Positions 1 to 6,248 of a stretch of 7,292 nucleotides of DNA are shown here, in pieces. Location of the stretch: the NCBI GenBank assembly GCA_013816325.1, contig JACDEP010000112.1, positions 1 to 7,292 on the forward strand, given 5' to 3'. How positions within the stretch are numbered: the stretch's first letter is position 1; each line of letters begins with the position of its first letter. The DNA is from Methylotenera sp. (GTDB lineage Bacteria; Pseudomonadota; Gammaproteobacteria; Burkholderiales; Methylophilaceae). The position numbers and the translations under genes were made by a program. The notes under the pieces were generated by a model. It did not search any database. It saw nothing but the letters and a program-made list of their open reading frames with translations, and was not told where the DNA came from.

Positions 1-617
1 ATTGCAAATAAAGCAGCTTTGCAATTCAAGGTATCAAAAATGGTTTCCACCATCAGGATATCTGCGCCGCCCGCCACCAAACCTCTTGTCTGCTCTAAGT
101 AAGCGGTCACTAACTCGTCAAACCTCACGTTACGCGCCGCTGGGTCATTAACGTCTGGGGAAATAGATGCAGTTTTAGGCGTAGGTCCTAAAGCACCCGC
201 TACAAAGCGTGGCTTATCCGGAGTGCTGTATTTATTGCAGGCAGCCTTGGCAAGTTTGGCAGCTTTCATGTTCATTTCATAGGCAAGATGCCCCATGTGG
301 TAATCATCTTGCGCTACCGTAGTTGCACCAAAGGTATTAGTTTCAATAATATCAGCGCCCGCAGCTAGGTACTTTTCATGAATCTCAGAAATAACTTGTG
401 GTTGCGTAAGCGTGAGTAGTTCATTATTACCTTTGACAAACAGTTCACGTTCACCGGCTGGTGCTGCAAAGTCGACAAAACGGCTGCCGCGGTAATCCGC
501 CTCAGTCAGCTTATATTGCTGAATCATAGTACCCATCGCACCGTCCAGTATCAGGATGCGTTGGGCAAGTAGTTCGCGGAGGTGTTGTTCAACAGGAGAA
601 GTAGGCAATGCAGTCAT
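1..617 (-). CDS. metH: Cobalamin-dependent methionine synthase MetH, N-terminal part (runs off the left edge)
   Basis: MetH transfers a methyl group from 5-methyltetrahydrofolate via cobalamin to homocysteine, making methionine in the cytoplasm. The visible 205 codons are the start of the homocysteine S-methyltransferase barrel. Key stretches, all strongly resembling E. coli MetH as I remember it, are ILDGAMGTMIQ (about residues 22-32), AGADIIETNTF (about 86-96), GALGPTPKTASISPDVNDP (about 140-158) and GGADILMVETIFDTLN. The zinc-binding cysteines, folate, cobalamin and activation domains would lie beyond the edge, so it cannot be told whether this is full-length MetH or the short protein of a split metH. 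The ATG at 617 is chosen because an in-frame stop (TAA) lies three codons upstream. No clear Shine-Dalgarno sequence precedes it. It follows the channel gene by 64 bp on the same strand. Confidence 0.95.
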   Translation of the reverse strand, partial: MTALPTSPVEQHLRELLAQRILILDGAMGTMIQQYKLTEADYRGSRFVDFAAPAGERELFVKGNNELLTLTQPQVISEIHEKYLAAGADIIETNTFGATTVAQDDYHMGHLAYEMNMKAAKLAKAACNKYSTPDKPRFVAGALGPTPKTASISPDVNDPAARNVRFDELVTAYLEQTRGLVAGGADILMVETIFDTLNCKAALFA

Positions 618-681
618 TAGGTTTTAAGCGGGTAAGCCAACGTCAATAATTCGCTATTTTAACATGCTAATTTCTTAAGGG

Positions 682-1341
682 TTATTTGCGTATTTCCGTA
701 GTGAATGTCACGAGGCGCGAAACAATCAGCGCCATGTACATAAGCCCTACAAACATCTGAAAAGTGCCTATCACTTTGGCAATGGGGTGCACTAGCATCA
801 CATCTCCATAGCCAGTGCTGGATAATATGGAAAAACTTAGGAAGGTAAGATCTACCCAAGTGCGCGGCTCTTCAGGGTTAAATGTGCCGGTGATACTGCC
901 GGGATATACAATCTGGCATACCGAATAAGCCAGCGTGAAGCCCCAAGCCACCACAGTAAATGTAGCGGCAGCGGCAAATAACTCATCGCGGGTCAGCATA
1001 TTGTCATTGAACATGTACATGATCAAGCCAATGGCCGTATAAAAATACATGGCACTTTCTAGGCTTTGCGCCCAAACCAGGTAATGAACATTTCCAGTTG
1101 AAACAAAAAGCCCTGTACACAGTACTGCAGGTATCGCCAATATCCATGCTACCCAATTGATTACCGGGCTGCGATTGACTACCCATACCGCCAAAGCAAG
1201 CGCTAATAAATTGAAGCAGTTGAATATAGCTTGATCGAACTTGGTAGGCTCTAGAAGCGGGTTGATTAAAATACTGATGAGCTGTACTAGCAATAATAAC
1301 AATGAAGGATATGCGATTATTTTTGAGAGGAATTTTTGCAC
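682..1341 (-). CDS. Small potassium-type ion channel (Ion_trans_2 pore)
   Basis: This is a 219-residue integral membrane protein, probably a cation (K+) channel of the inner membrane. Hydrophobic segments lie at about residues 8-28, 38-55, 63-82, 94-111 and 122-142. They are followed by a pore helix, the selectivity-filter motif TGYGD at 176-180 and a final helix at about 185-212. This resembles a six-segment channel, but no segment carries the regularly spaced Arg/Lys of a voltage sensor. The protein ends nine residues after the last helix, so there is no RCK or cyclic-nucleotide domain. The start codon is GTG (at 1341), with no convincing Shine-Dalgarno sequence; an in-frame stop ten codons upstream limits alternatives. 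It lies between comM (49 bp upstream) and metH. The physiological role and gating signal cannot be read from the sequence. Confidence 0.85.
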   Translation of the reverse strand: MQKFLSKIIAYPSLLLLLVQLISILINPLLEPTKFDQAIFNCFNLLALALAVWVVNRSPVINWVAWILAIPAVLCTGLFVSTGNVHYLVWAQSLESAMYFYTAIGLIMYMFNDNMLTRDELFAAAATFTVVAWGFTLAYSVCQIVYPGSITGTFNPEEPRTWVDLTFLSFSILSSTGYGDVMLVHPIAKVIGTFQMFVGLMYMALIVSRLVTFTTEIRK

Positions 1342-1343
1342 TT

Positions 1344-1389
1344 GATTTAACTGAATGAATTTAATTGACTAAATTTCAAGATTTAACTG
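1344..1389. repeat. Pair of 10-bp direct repeats between comM and the channel gene
   Basis: The ten bases GATTTAACTG occur at 1344-1353 and again at 1380-1389, 36 bp apart, in the AT-rich 49-bp gap between comM and the channel gene. They could be regulator half-sites or chance in a low-complexity stretch. I see no clear promoter or hairpin in the gap, so the channel gene may be read from the ubiK-comM transcript. Confidence 0.3.
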
Positions 1390-1390
1390 T

Positions 1391-2917
1391 TTAAGCTTCA
1401 AGTCTGCGATATTGCAATGCTTCGGCAATATGCGCTGGCTGTATGCTGGCTTCGTCACTCAAGTCACAAATGGTGCGCGCAACTTTTAGAATACGGTGAT
1501 AAGCCCTAGCTGATAGATTTAAGCGTGAAATTGCAGTTTTAAGCAACATTAGTCCTGCTTCATCTGCGACGCAATGTAGCTCGATTTCTTTTGTGCCTAA
1601 CAAATGATTAGGTTTGCCTTGTCGATTCAGCTGTTTAGCGCGCGCTTTTTCAACGCGGTTGCGGATAGAGAGCGAAGACTCACTTTCACTTGCCTTAGTG
1701 AGTTCATCCTCTTTCAAAGCCGGCACGTCTATGTGTAAATCAATGCGATCCAACAAAGGGCCGGATATTTTGCCTCTATAACGCGAAACTTGGTCTGGCG
1801 TGCAGCGGCATTTATTGTTATGGTGACCAAGATAACCGCAAGGGCATGGATTCATCGCAGCAATCAATTGAAAATTCGCCGGGAAATCTGCCTGGCGTGC
1901 TGCTCGCGAAATCGTGATATGGCCACTTTCAAGCGGTTCCCGCAAGACCTCTAAAACCTTTCTATCAAACTCAGGAAGTTCATCCAAAAATAATACGCCA
2001 TGGTGCGCCAAGCTAATTTCACCTGGGCGAGGCACTCCACCACCGCCAACTAACGCTACTCCGGAAGCCGTGTGATGAGGTGCGCGATAAGGCCGACGCT
2101 TCCAATGTGCTAATTTATAACTGCCGTTAAGAGATTGTATAGCAGCTGATTCAAGTGCCTCGGTTTCAGTCATAGCGGGCAATATGCTCACAAAACGTGA
2201 AGCTAACATGCTTTTACCGGTACCGGGCGGGCCGCTCATAATGACTGAATGACCTCCTGCTGCTGCAATTTCCAAAGCCCGCTTCGCCATGCTTTGCGCT
2301 TTTACTTCATTAAAGTCAGCATAAGTGATTCCTTGAGATTCTTTCTCAGGTTCTAGCGGATTTAACAACGTATGCCCACTTAAGTGCGCACAAACCTCTA
2401 ATAATGTTGTAGCAGGATAAATAATTGCATTGGGTACTAAAACTGCCTCTTTCGCACTGTCTTGGGGCAAGATGAAAGCACGCCTTGGTGCAGAATCATT
2501 TTGTACAATATTTTGAGCCGTGGATTGCATCATACTTGAAGTCATCGCCAGTGCGCCACGAATGGACCGTAGCTCTCCAGTTAACGCCAATTCTCCCGCA
2601 AATTCATAATGATGTAATGCATCACGCGGGATTTGCCCAGAAGCAGCAAGAATTCCTAGCGCAATAGGCAGATCATATCTGCCACTTTCCTTCGGTAAAT
2701 CTGCGGGAGCGAGGTTAACCGTAATGCGCCGTGCGGGAAATTCAAACTGTGCCGTTTGCAATGCCGCACGCACGCGGTCTTTGCTTTCTTTAACTTCAGC
2801 CTCAGGCAAGCCTACTATAGTAAAGCTAGGTAGGCCGTTAGCTAAATGAACCTCGACTATAACTTCAGGTGCGTCCATACCATTTAAGGCACGGCTGTAT
2901 AAAACCGCTAGGCTCAT
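1391..2917 (-). CDS. comM: ComM/YifB family Mg-chelatase-like AAA+ ATPase
   Basis: This 508-residue cytoplasmic protein matches the ComM (YifB) family over its full length. In naturally transformable bacteria ComM is a hexameric helicase that promotes branch migration while incoming DNA is integrated. The N-terminal Lon-S5-like domain (about 1-180) has the family motifs GLPSFTIVGLP and NLAPADLPKESGRYDLP. The AAA+ core has Walker A GPPGTGKS (229-236), Walker B VLFLDELPEF (308-317), sensor 1 AAMN (353-356), the arginine-finger region GPLLDRIDLHI (386-396) and the C-terminal lid SARAYHRILKVARTI (469-483). Four cysteines (358, 360, 370, 372) follow sensor 1 and may bind zinc; the E. coli homologue, as I recall it, lacks most of them. 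The gene begins 1 bp after the ubiK stop (TAATATG) and has no Shine-Dalgarno sequence, which suggests translational coupling. The family is widespread, so its presence alone does not show competence. Confidence 0.96.
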   Translation of the reverse strand: MSLAVLYSRALNGMDAPEVIVEVHLANGLPSFTIVGLPEAEVKESKDRVRAALQTAQFEFPARRITVNLAPADLPKESGRYDLPIALGILAASGQIPRDALHHYEFAGELALTGELRSIRGALAMTSSMMQSTAQNIVQNDSAPRRAFILPQDSAKEAVLVPNAIIYPATTLLEVCAHLSGHTLLNPLEPEKESQGITYADFNEVKAQSMAKRALEIAAAGGHSVIMSGPPGTGKSMLASRFVSILPAMTETEALESAAIQSLNGSYKLAHWKRRPYRAPHHTASGVALVGGGGVPRPGEISLAHHGVLFLDELPEFDRKVLEVLREPLESGHITISRAARQADFPANFQLIAAMNPCPCGYLGHHNNKCRCTPDQVSRYRGKISGPLLDRIDLHIDVPALKEDELTKASESESSLSIRNRVEKARAKQLNRQGKPNHLLGTKEIELHCVADEAGLMLLKTAISRLNLSARAYHRILKVARTICDLSDEASIQPAHIAEALQYRRLEA

Positions 2918-2918
2918 A

Positions 2919-3176
2919 TTAAATTTTATGAGTAGGACGTGAAGTAAGATCAGCTTCCAAAGCGGCTAGTTTAGCTTCTATCAGCTCGAGTTTTTTCTTG
3001 GTATTTCGCAACACTTCTGCTTGCACATCATATTCCTCACGAGAAATAAGCTCCATTTTGGTGAATGCGCCCTTTAGTAGTGCATTAATGTTATTTTGCA
3101 AGTCTAGTACTGGAGAATTGTTCAATATCTCCCTGATTTTATTGGATAAATCATTTATTTTCTCATTGTTAAGCAT
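2919..3176 (-). CDS. ubiK: UbiK accessory factor for ubiquinone biosynthesis (BMFP family)
   Basis: This small 85-residue protein belongs to the BMFP/YqiC family, now called UbiK. It partners UbiJ and helps aerobic ubiquinone synthesis, probably by assisting the soluble Ubi complex with lipid intermediates. The N-terminal amphipathic half (about residues 1-40) holds the family pattern LSNKIREIL followed by NINALLKGAFTKMELISREEYD. Residues about 50-78 form a Leu/Ala/Glu-rich predicted coiled coil (VLRNTKKKLELIEAKLAALE). The length is typical. The ATG at 3176 has a good ribosome-binding site (AAGGAA on the minus strand, about 3182-3187). It is the first gene of the leftward unit and abuts comM by 1 bp. 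It is divergent from the porin gene. Confidence 0.92.
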   Translation of the reverse strand: MLNNEKINDLSNKIREILNNSPVLDLQNNINALLKGAFTKMELISREEYDVQAEVLRNTKKKLELIEAKLAALEADLTSRPTHKI

Positions 3177-3232
3177 TATATTTCCTTGGTAATTTTTTGC
3201 AGTTTATCAGGTTTTAACACATGGATACAAAA

Positions 3233-3262
3233 ATAGTAAACTCATATAATTTCATATGTCAT
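3233..3262 (-). promoter_or_regulatory. Candidate sigma-70 promoter for ubiK-comM
   Basis: On the minus strand a -35-like ATGACA (top-strand 3257-3262) and a -10-like TACTAT (3233-3238) are separated by 18 bp and lie about 57 bp upstream of the ubiK start codon. The region is AT-rich, so such matches arise easily. This is the best candidate seen, not a firm call. Confidence 0.3.
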
Positions 3263-3284
3263 TGTTTATAAAGAAAAATTAAGT

Positions 3285-3300
3285 TGGCATATGGTTTGCT
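3285..3300 (+). promoter_or_regulatory. Sigma-54 (RpoN) promoter upstream of the porin-glnK-amtB unit
   Basis: TGGCATATGGTTTGCT matches the sigma-54 consensus TGGCAYRNNNNTTGCW at every defined position, with GG at 3286-3287 (-24) and GC at 3298-3299 (-12). It predicts a transcript start near 3311 and a leader of about 42 nt before the porin ATG. Sigma-54 promoters require an activator such as NtrC. I could not find a well-formed NtrC site (TGCACC-N5-GGTGCA) in the intergenic region, so the activator is inferred from the glnK-amtB context. Confidence 0.75.
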
Positions 3301-3352
3301 TATGCATTAAGTGTATTTTTTCGTTCAATAATTAACTAGGGAGTCAAGCAAT

Positions 3353-4198
3353 ATGCGTAAATCACTATTACTAACGGCGGTATTAGGCGCACTTTACCTG
3401 CCTTCAGTGTCTTTTGCTGAGGATGCACCAGCAGTCGCAACTGCGGAGCCAACGTCGCCACACACTTTTACATACAACATTGGTCTATATAGCCAATACA
3501 TTTTCCGTGGCTTAACTCAAACAGCCCGTCGTCCTGCTTTACAGGGCGGGGCAGATTACTCACACTCCAGCGGCTTTTATGCTGGCACATGGGGTTCAAA
3601 CATTAGCTGGCTAGAAGACAGTTCTAATTACCAACGCTCAAGTTTAGAGTGGGATATCTATGGTGGCTTCCGCAACACCATCGGCGAAACTGGTATTGGT
3701 TATGATGTAGGTCTTTTAAACTACGTATACCCTGGCAGCAAAACCGGACGCAAAGGTGACGGCTCTGGCTTTGGAAGAGACAATTCTGGCTTCACCGATC
3801 CATACACTTTAGAAGCTTATGCTGCGCTTTCATACAAATGGGTTCAAGCTAAGATTTCTTATGGCTTAACAGATATTTTTGGTGTACAAGATTCTGACGG
3901 TTCTTACTATGCTGAATTAAATGGCAACATCCCAGTAGGTGAAACTGGCCTTACTGTAAATCTTCATTATGGTCGTCAAGACTATAAAGGCCATGTTGCA
4001 GGCCTAGCTTCTAACGACAAGCTTTATACCTACAACGATTGGAAAGTTGGAGTTACTAAATCTTGGAGCAATGGCGTAAACGTTGGTGCTTATTACACAG
4101 ATACCGATGCTACTGATGCAGGTTACGGCAATGATTACTACAAAGTAAATAACATTGGCGATAGTACATTTACAGCATTTGTTCAAAAAACGTTCTAA
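3353..4198 (+). CDS. TorF-family putative outer-membrane porin
   Basis: This 281-residue exported protein resembles the TorF-family putative porins (also called Gcw_chp, after a conserved proteobacterial motif). A signal peptide is clear: MRK, a hydrophobic core and the cleavage site SFA|ED after residue 22. The family signature follows: YNIGLYSQYIFRGLTQT, then GGADYSHSSGFYAGTWGSNI. The rest alternates in beta-strand fashion, is rich in Tyr, Gly and Asn, and ends in FVQKTF; the terminal Phe is the usual outer-membrane beta-barrel assembly signal. A Shine-Dalgarno AGGGAG lies at 3338-3343. The gene is first in a rightward unit with glnK and amtB, behind a sigma-54 promoter. A role in letting nitrogen compounds across the outer membrane is inferred from that context only. 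Its substrate is not known from sequence. Confidence 0.85.
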   Translation: MRKSLLLTAVLGALYLPSVSFAEDAPAVATAEPTSPHTFTYNIGLYSQYIFRGLTQTARRPALQGGADYSHSSGFYAGTWGSNISWLEDSSNYQRSSLEWDIYGGFRNTIGETGIGYDVGLLNYVYPGSKTGRKGDGSGFGRDNSGFTDPYTLEAYAALSYKWVQAKISYGLTDIFGVQDSDGSYYAELNGNIPVGETGLTVNLHYGRQDYKGHVAGLASNDKLYTYNDWKVGVTKSWSNGVNVGAYYTDTDATDAGYGNDYYKVNNIGDSTFTAFVQKTF

Positions 4199-4224
4199 TT
4201 CTTTAGTTCGTATTACTTGTAAAA

Positions 4225-4257
4225 TGCGACAGAAATTTAATCCAAAATTCTGTCGCA
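4225..4257 (+). repeat. Hairpin-forming inverted repeat between porin and glnK
   Basis: TGCGACAGAA (4225-4234) and TTCTGTCGCA (4248-4257) are perfectly complementary 10-bp arms around a 13-base loop, which can add three more pairs after one mismatch. No T-run follows on the plus strand, so it is not a standard intrinsic terminator. It may protect the 3' end of the porin message or act as a processing or partial attenuation site within a porin-glnK-amtB transcript. Confidence 0.7.
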
Positions 4258-4281
4258 AGACTACTCACTAGGGGGCACTCA

Positions 4282-4620
4282 ATGAAATTTGTATCTGCAA
4301 TTATCAAGCCATTTAAGCTTGACGAGGTTCGTGAAGCATTGTCCGCCATTGGCGTGCAAGGCATTACGGTTACTGAGGTTAAGGGCTTTGGCCGCCAAAA
4401 AGGCCACACCGAACTTTATCGCGGTGCTGAATACGTGGTAGATTTTTTACCTAAAGTTAAATTAGAAGTCGCAATTAAAGATGATTTGCTAGACCAAGTA
4501 GTAGATGCAATTGAAAAATCAGCAGCTACTGGAAAAATTGGTGATGGCAAGATTTTTGTCTTTAATCTCGAACAGGTTTATCGCATTCGCACCGGTGAAA
4601 CCGGCGTGGAAGCTTTATAA
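4282..4620 (+). CDS. glnK: PII nitrogen signal protein GlnK
   Basis: This is a 112-residue PII protein of standard length. PII trimers sense ATP/ADP and 2-oxoglutarate and are uridylylated by GlnD; the GlnK type binds and blocks AmtB when ammonium is plentiful. The T-loop carries FGRQKGHTELYRGAEY with the modified Tyr51. The B-loop TGKIGDGKIF (83-92) and C-terminal RIRTGE (101-106) nucleotide-binding elements are intact. Sequence alone separates GlnK from GlnB poorly: residue 54 is Asp, as in E. coli GlnB. I use glnK because it lies directly before amtB, with the amtB ribosome site abutting its stop codon. A strong Shine-Dalgarno AGGGGG (4270-4275) precedes the ATG. Expression is probably from the sigma-54 promoter upstream of the porin. 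Confidence 0.95.
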   Translation: MKFVSAIIKPFKLDEVREALSAIGVQGITVTEVKGFGRQKGHTELYRGAEYVVDFLPKVKLEVAIKDDLLDQVVDAIEKSAATGKIGDGKIFVFNLEQVYRIRTGETGVEAL

Positions 4621-4625
4621 GGGGA
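4619..4625 (+). promoter_or_regulatory. Ribosome-binding site that sets the amtB start
   Basis: AAGGGGA overlaps the last two bases of the glnK stop codon. Two ATG codons follow in tandem, at 4628 and 4631. Spacing from the GGGG core is 3 nt to the first and 6 nt to the second, which favours 4631. The arrangement also suggests translational coupling of amtB to glnK. Confidence 0.6.
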
Positions 4626-4630
4626 TCATG

Positions 4631-6133
4631 ATGAAAAAAATTCTTTCCGTCTTAGCCTTAGTTAGCACATTAGGCTTTGGCTTTATTGGTAATACATTTG
4701 CTGAAGATGCTGCTCCTGCAGCTGATGCAGCTGCCGCGGTTGTTGCGCCTGATGCTGCCAAACCAGATACTGCTCCTGCTGCAGCCCCTGAAGTCCCCGC
4801 AGCATCAGCTGCCGCAACGGCTCCAGTACCTAACAAAGGTGATACTGCTTGGATGTTAGTAGCTACTATCCTAGTTACCTTAATGGCGATTCCTGGCCTA
4901 GGCTTATTTTACGGTGGTTTAGTACGCCAAAAAAATATGTTGTCAGTACTTATGCAAACATTCATGATTTTTTCATTGATGGGTGTACTTTGGGCTCTCT
5001 ATGGCTACAGTGTTGCATTCACGGGTGGTAATCCATTCTTCGGCGGATTAAGTAAAGCCTTCTTGTTAGGTGTAACACCTGAATCAGTAGGTGCTACATT
5101 TAGTAAAGGTGTTTACATTCCTGAGCTAGTGTTTGTTGCTTTCCAACTTACTTTCGCTGCTATTACCCCGGCTTTGATTATTGGTGCATTCGCTGAACGC
5201 ATGAAGTTCTCCGCAGTACTAGTGTTTATGGTGCTCTGGTTCACATTCTCATACTTGCCAATGGCACACATGGTTTGGTACTGGGACGGTCCAGATGCTA
5301 TTACAGATGCTAAATCATTAGAAACTGTGGTTGCTAACGCAGGCTGGTTATGGGCTAAAGGCGCATTGGACTTTGCTGGCGGTACAGTTGTACATATCAA
5401 CGCTGGTGTAGCTGGTTTAGTAGCTGCCATCATGGTTGGTAAGCGTATCGGCTACGGTAAAGAAGCAATGACTCCTCATAGCTTAACTCTAACTATGGTA
5501 GGTGCTGCCCTACTGTGGGTGGGTTGGTTCGGTTTCAATGCAGGTTCAAACTTAGAGGCAAACGGTTATGCTGCTTTAGCTCTGGTTAACACAATGATCG
5601 CAACTGGTGCTGCTACTTTATCTTGGACATTCTCTGAGTGGCTAGTTAAAGGCAAACCATCCATGTTAGGTGCTGCTTCTGGCGCTGTAGCAGGTTTGGT
5701 AGCAATTACGCCAGCTTGTGGTTTCGTAGGCCCTATGGGCGGTATCATCATCGGCTTATTAGTATCTCCAATATGCTACTTCTTCGTAGCTAAAGTGAAA
5801 TACATGTTTGGCTATGATGATGCACTAGACGTATTTGGTGTTCACGCAATGGGCGGTGTATTTGGCGCTCTTGCAACAGGTGTGTTCGTTAATCCAGCAT
5901 TAGGTGGCGCAGGTGTGATTGATTATGTAGCAAATGGCGTAGCAGCTTACGACTTTGGCGCACAAATGACTGCACAAGTGTACGCTGTAGTCACTGCAAT
6001 CGTGCTTTCAGCGGTGGTTTCATTCATTGCACTTAAAATCGTAGATATCTTAATCGGTCTACGCGTATCTGAAGAATCTGAGCGTGAAGGCTTAGATACT
6101 ACAGAACACGGGGAACGTGCTTACCATAATTAA
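4631..6133 (+). CDS. amtB: Ammonium channel AmtB with Ala/Pro-rich periplasmic extension
   Basis: This Amt/Rh-family inner-membrane ammonium channel has 500 residues from the ATG at 4631 (501 if 4628 is used). A signal peptide (cleavage near TFA|ED, residue 24) precedes an Ala/Pro-rich linker (about 25-68). The eleven-helix channel core follows from about residue 72. Conserved functional residues are all present: Phe171 (VAFQ) and Phe302 (GWFGFNAGS) of the gate, Trp216 (AHMVW) and Ser306 of the outer site, Asp247 in ALDFAGG, and the pore histidines His255 (GGTVVHINAG) and His405 (FGVHAMGG). The C-terminal tail IGLRVSEESEREGLDTTEHGERAY is the GlnK-interacting region. Compared with E. coli AmtB it has about 19 extra residues between AHMVW and GALDFAGG. 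It directly follows glnK and is followed by a strong terminator. Confidence 0.97.
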   Translation: MKKILSVLALVSTLGFGFIGNTFAEDAAPAADAAAAVVAPDAAKPDTAPAAAPEVPAASAAATAPVPNKGDTAWMLVATILVTLMAIPGLGLFYGGLVRQKNMLSVLMQTFMIFSLMGVLWALYGYSVAFTGGNPFFGGLSKAFLLGVTPESVGATFSKGVYIPELVFVAFQLTFAAITPALIIGAFAERMKFSAVLVFMVLWFTFSYLPMAHMVWYWDGPDAITDAKSLETVVANAGWLWAKGALDFAGGTVVHINAGVAGLVAAIMVGKRIGYGKEAMTPHSLTLTMVGAALLWVGWFGFNAGSNLEANGYAALALVNTMIATGAATLSWTFSEWLVKGKPSMLGAASGAVAGLVAITPACGFVGPMGGIIIGLLVSPICYFFVAKVKYMFGYDDALDVFGVHAMGGVFGALATGVFVNPALGGAGVIDYVANGVAAYDFGAQMTAQVYAVVTAIVLSAVVSFIALKIVDILIGLRVSEESEREGLDTTEHGERAYHN

Positions 6134-6150
6134 TAAGTTAGCTGTAACGA

Positions 6151-6175
6151 AAAGGGCGCGCAAGCGCCCTTTTTT
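6151..6175 (+). terminator. Rho-independent terminator after amtB
   Basis: The arms AAAGGGCGC (6151-6159) and GCGCCCTTT (6164-6172) form a 9-bp stem closed by a GCAA tetraloop and run into six T residues (6170-6175). It lies 17 bp after the amtB stop and ends the porin-glnK-amtB unit, separating it from the downstream regulator gene. Confidence 0.93.
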
Positions 6176-6248
6176 ATGTCTGTATACAGTTCCATATCTG
6201 TTAAATTCAAACCATAAAAATATTTACATTTCTTATTGACAGACATAA
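6174..6248. repeat. Spaced inverted repeat and short palindrome upstream of the ArsR-type gene
   Basis: TTATGTCTGT (6174-6183) and ACAGACATAA (6239-6248) are perfect 10-bp inverted arms 55 bp apart. The left arm overlaps the perfect palindrome CTGTATACAG (6180-6189). The right arm overlaps the -35 element of the predicted promoter. These could be separated operator half-sites that loop, or coincidence. Confidence 0.4.

Noticed and set aside
618..681. Possible riboswitch (for example S-adenosylhomocysteine type) before metH
   Set aside because: The gap is only 64 bp, shows no compact conserved hairpin set, and does not fit a known metH-linked riboswitch that I can recognise.
3065..3083. NtrC-like site TGCGCC...AGTGCA inside ubiK, about 200 bp upstream of the sigma-54 promoter
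   Set aside because: The half-sites are separated by 7 bases instead of 5 and one half-site carries a mismatch. The sequence is coding DNA of ubiK, so this is probably chance.
4505..4630. Longer amtB reading frame starting inside glnK
   Set aside because: It would overlap glnK by more than 100 bp and place a charged stretch before the signal peptide. The ribosome site AAGGGGA and the MKK-type signal peptide fix the start at 4631 (or 4628).
4615..4836. Minus-strand Ala-rich open frame opposite the amtB signal peptide
   Set aside because: Its Ala/Gly bias is simply the reverse reading of the GCN/GC-rich linker codons of amtB; it has no ribosome site and no family resemblance.
5113..5433. Minus-strand 106-codon open frame opposite amtB
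   Set aside because: It lies entirely within the highly conserved amtB core and has no recognisable domain or start signals.
6180..6189. LexA box suggested by CTGT...ACAG
   Set aside because: The LexA site needs 8 bases between CTGT and ACAG; here there are only 2.
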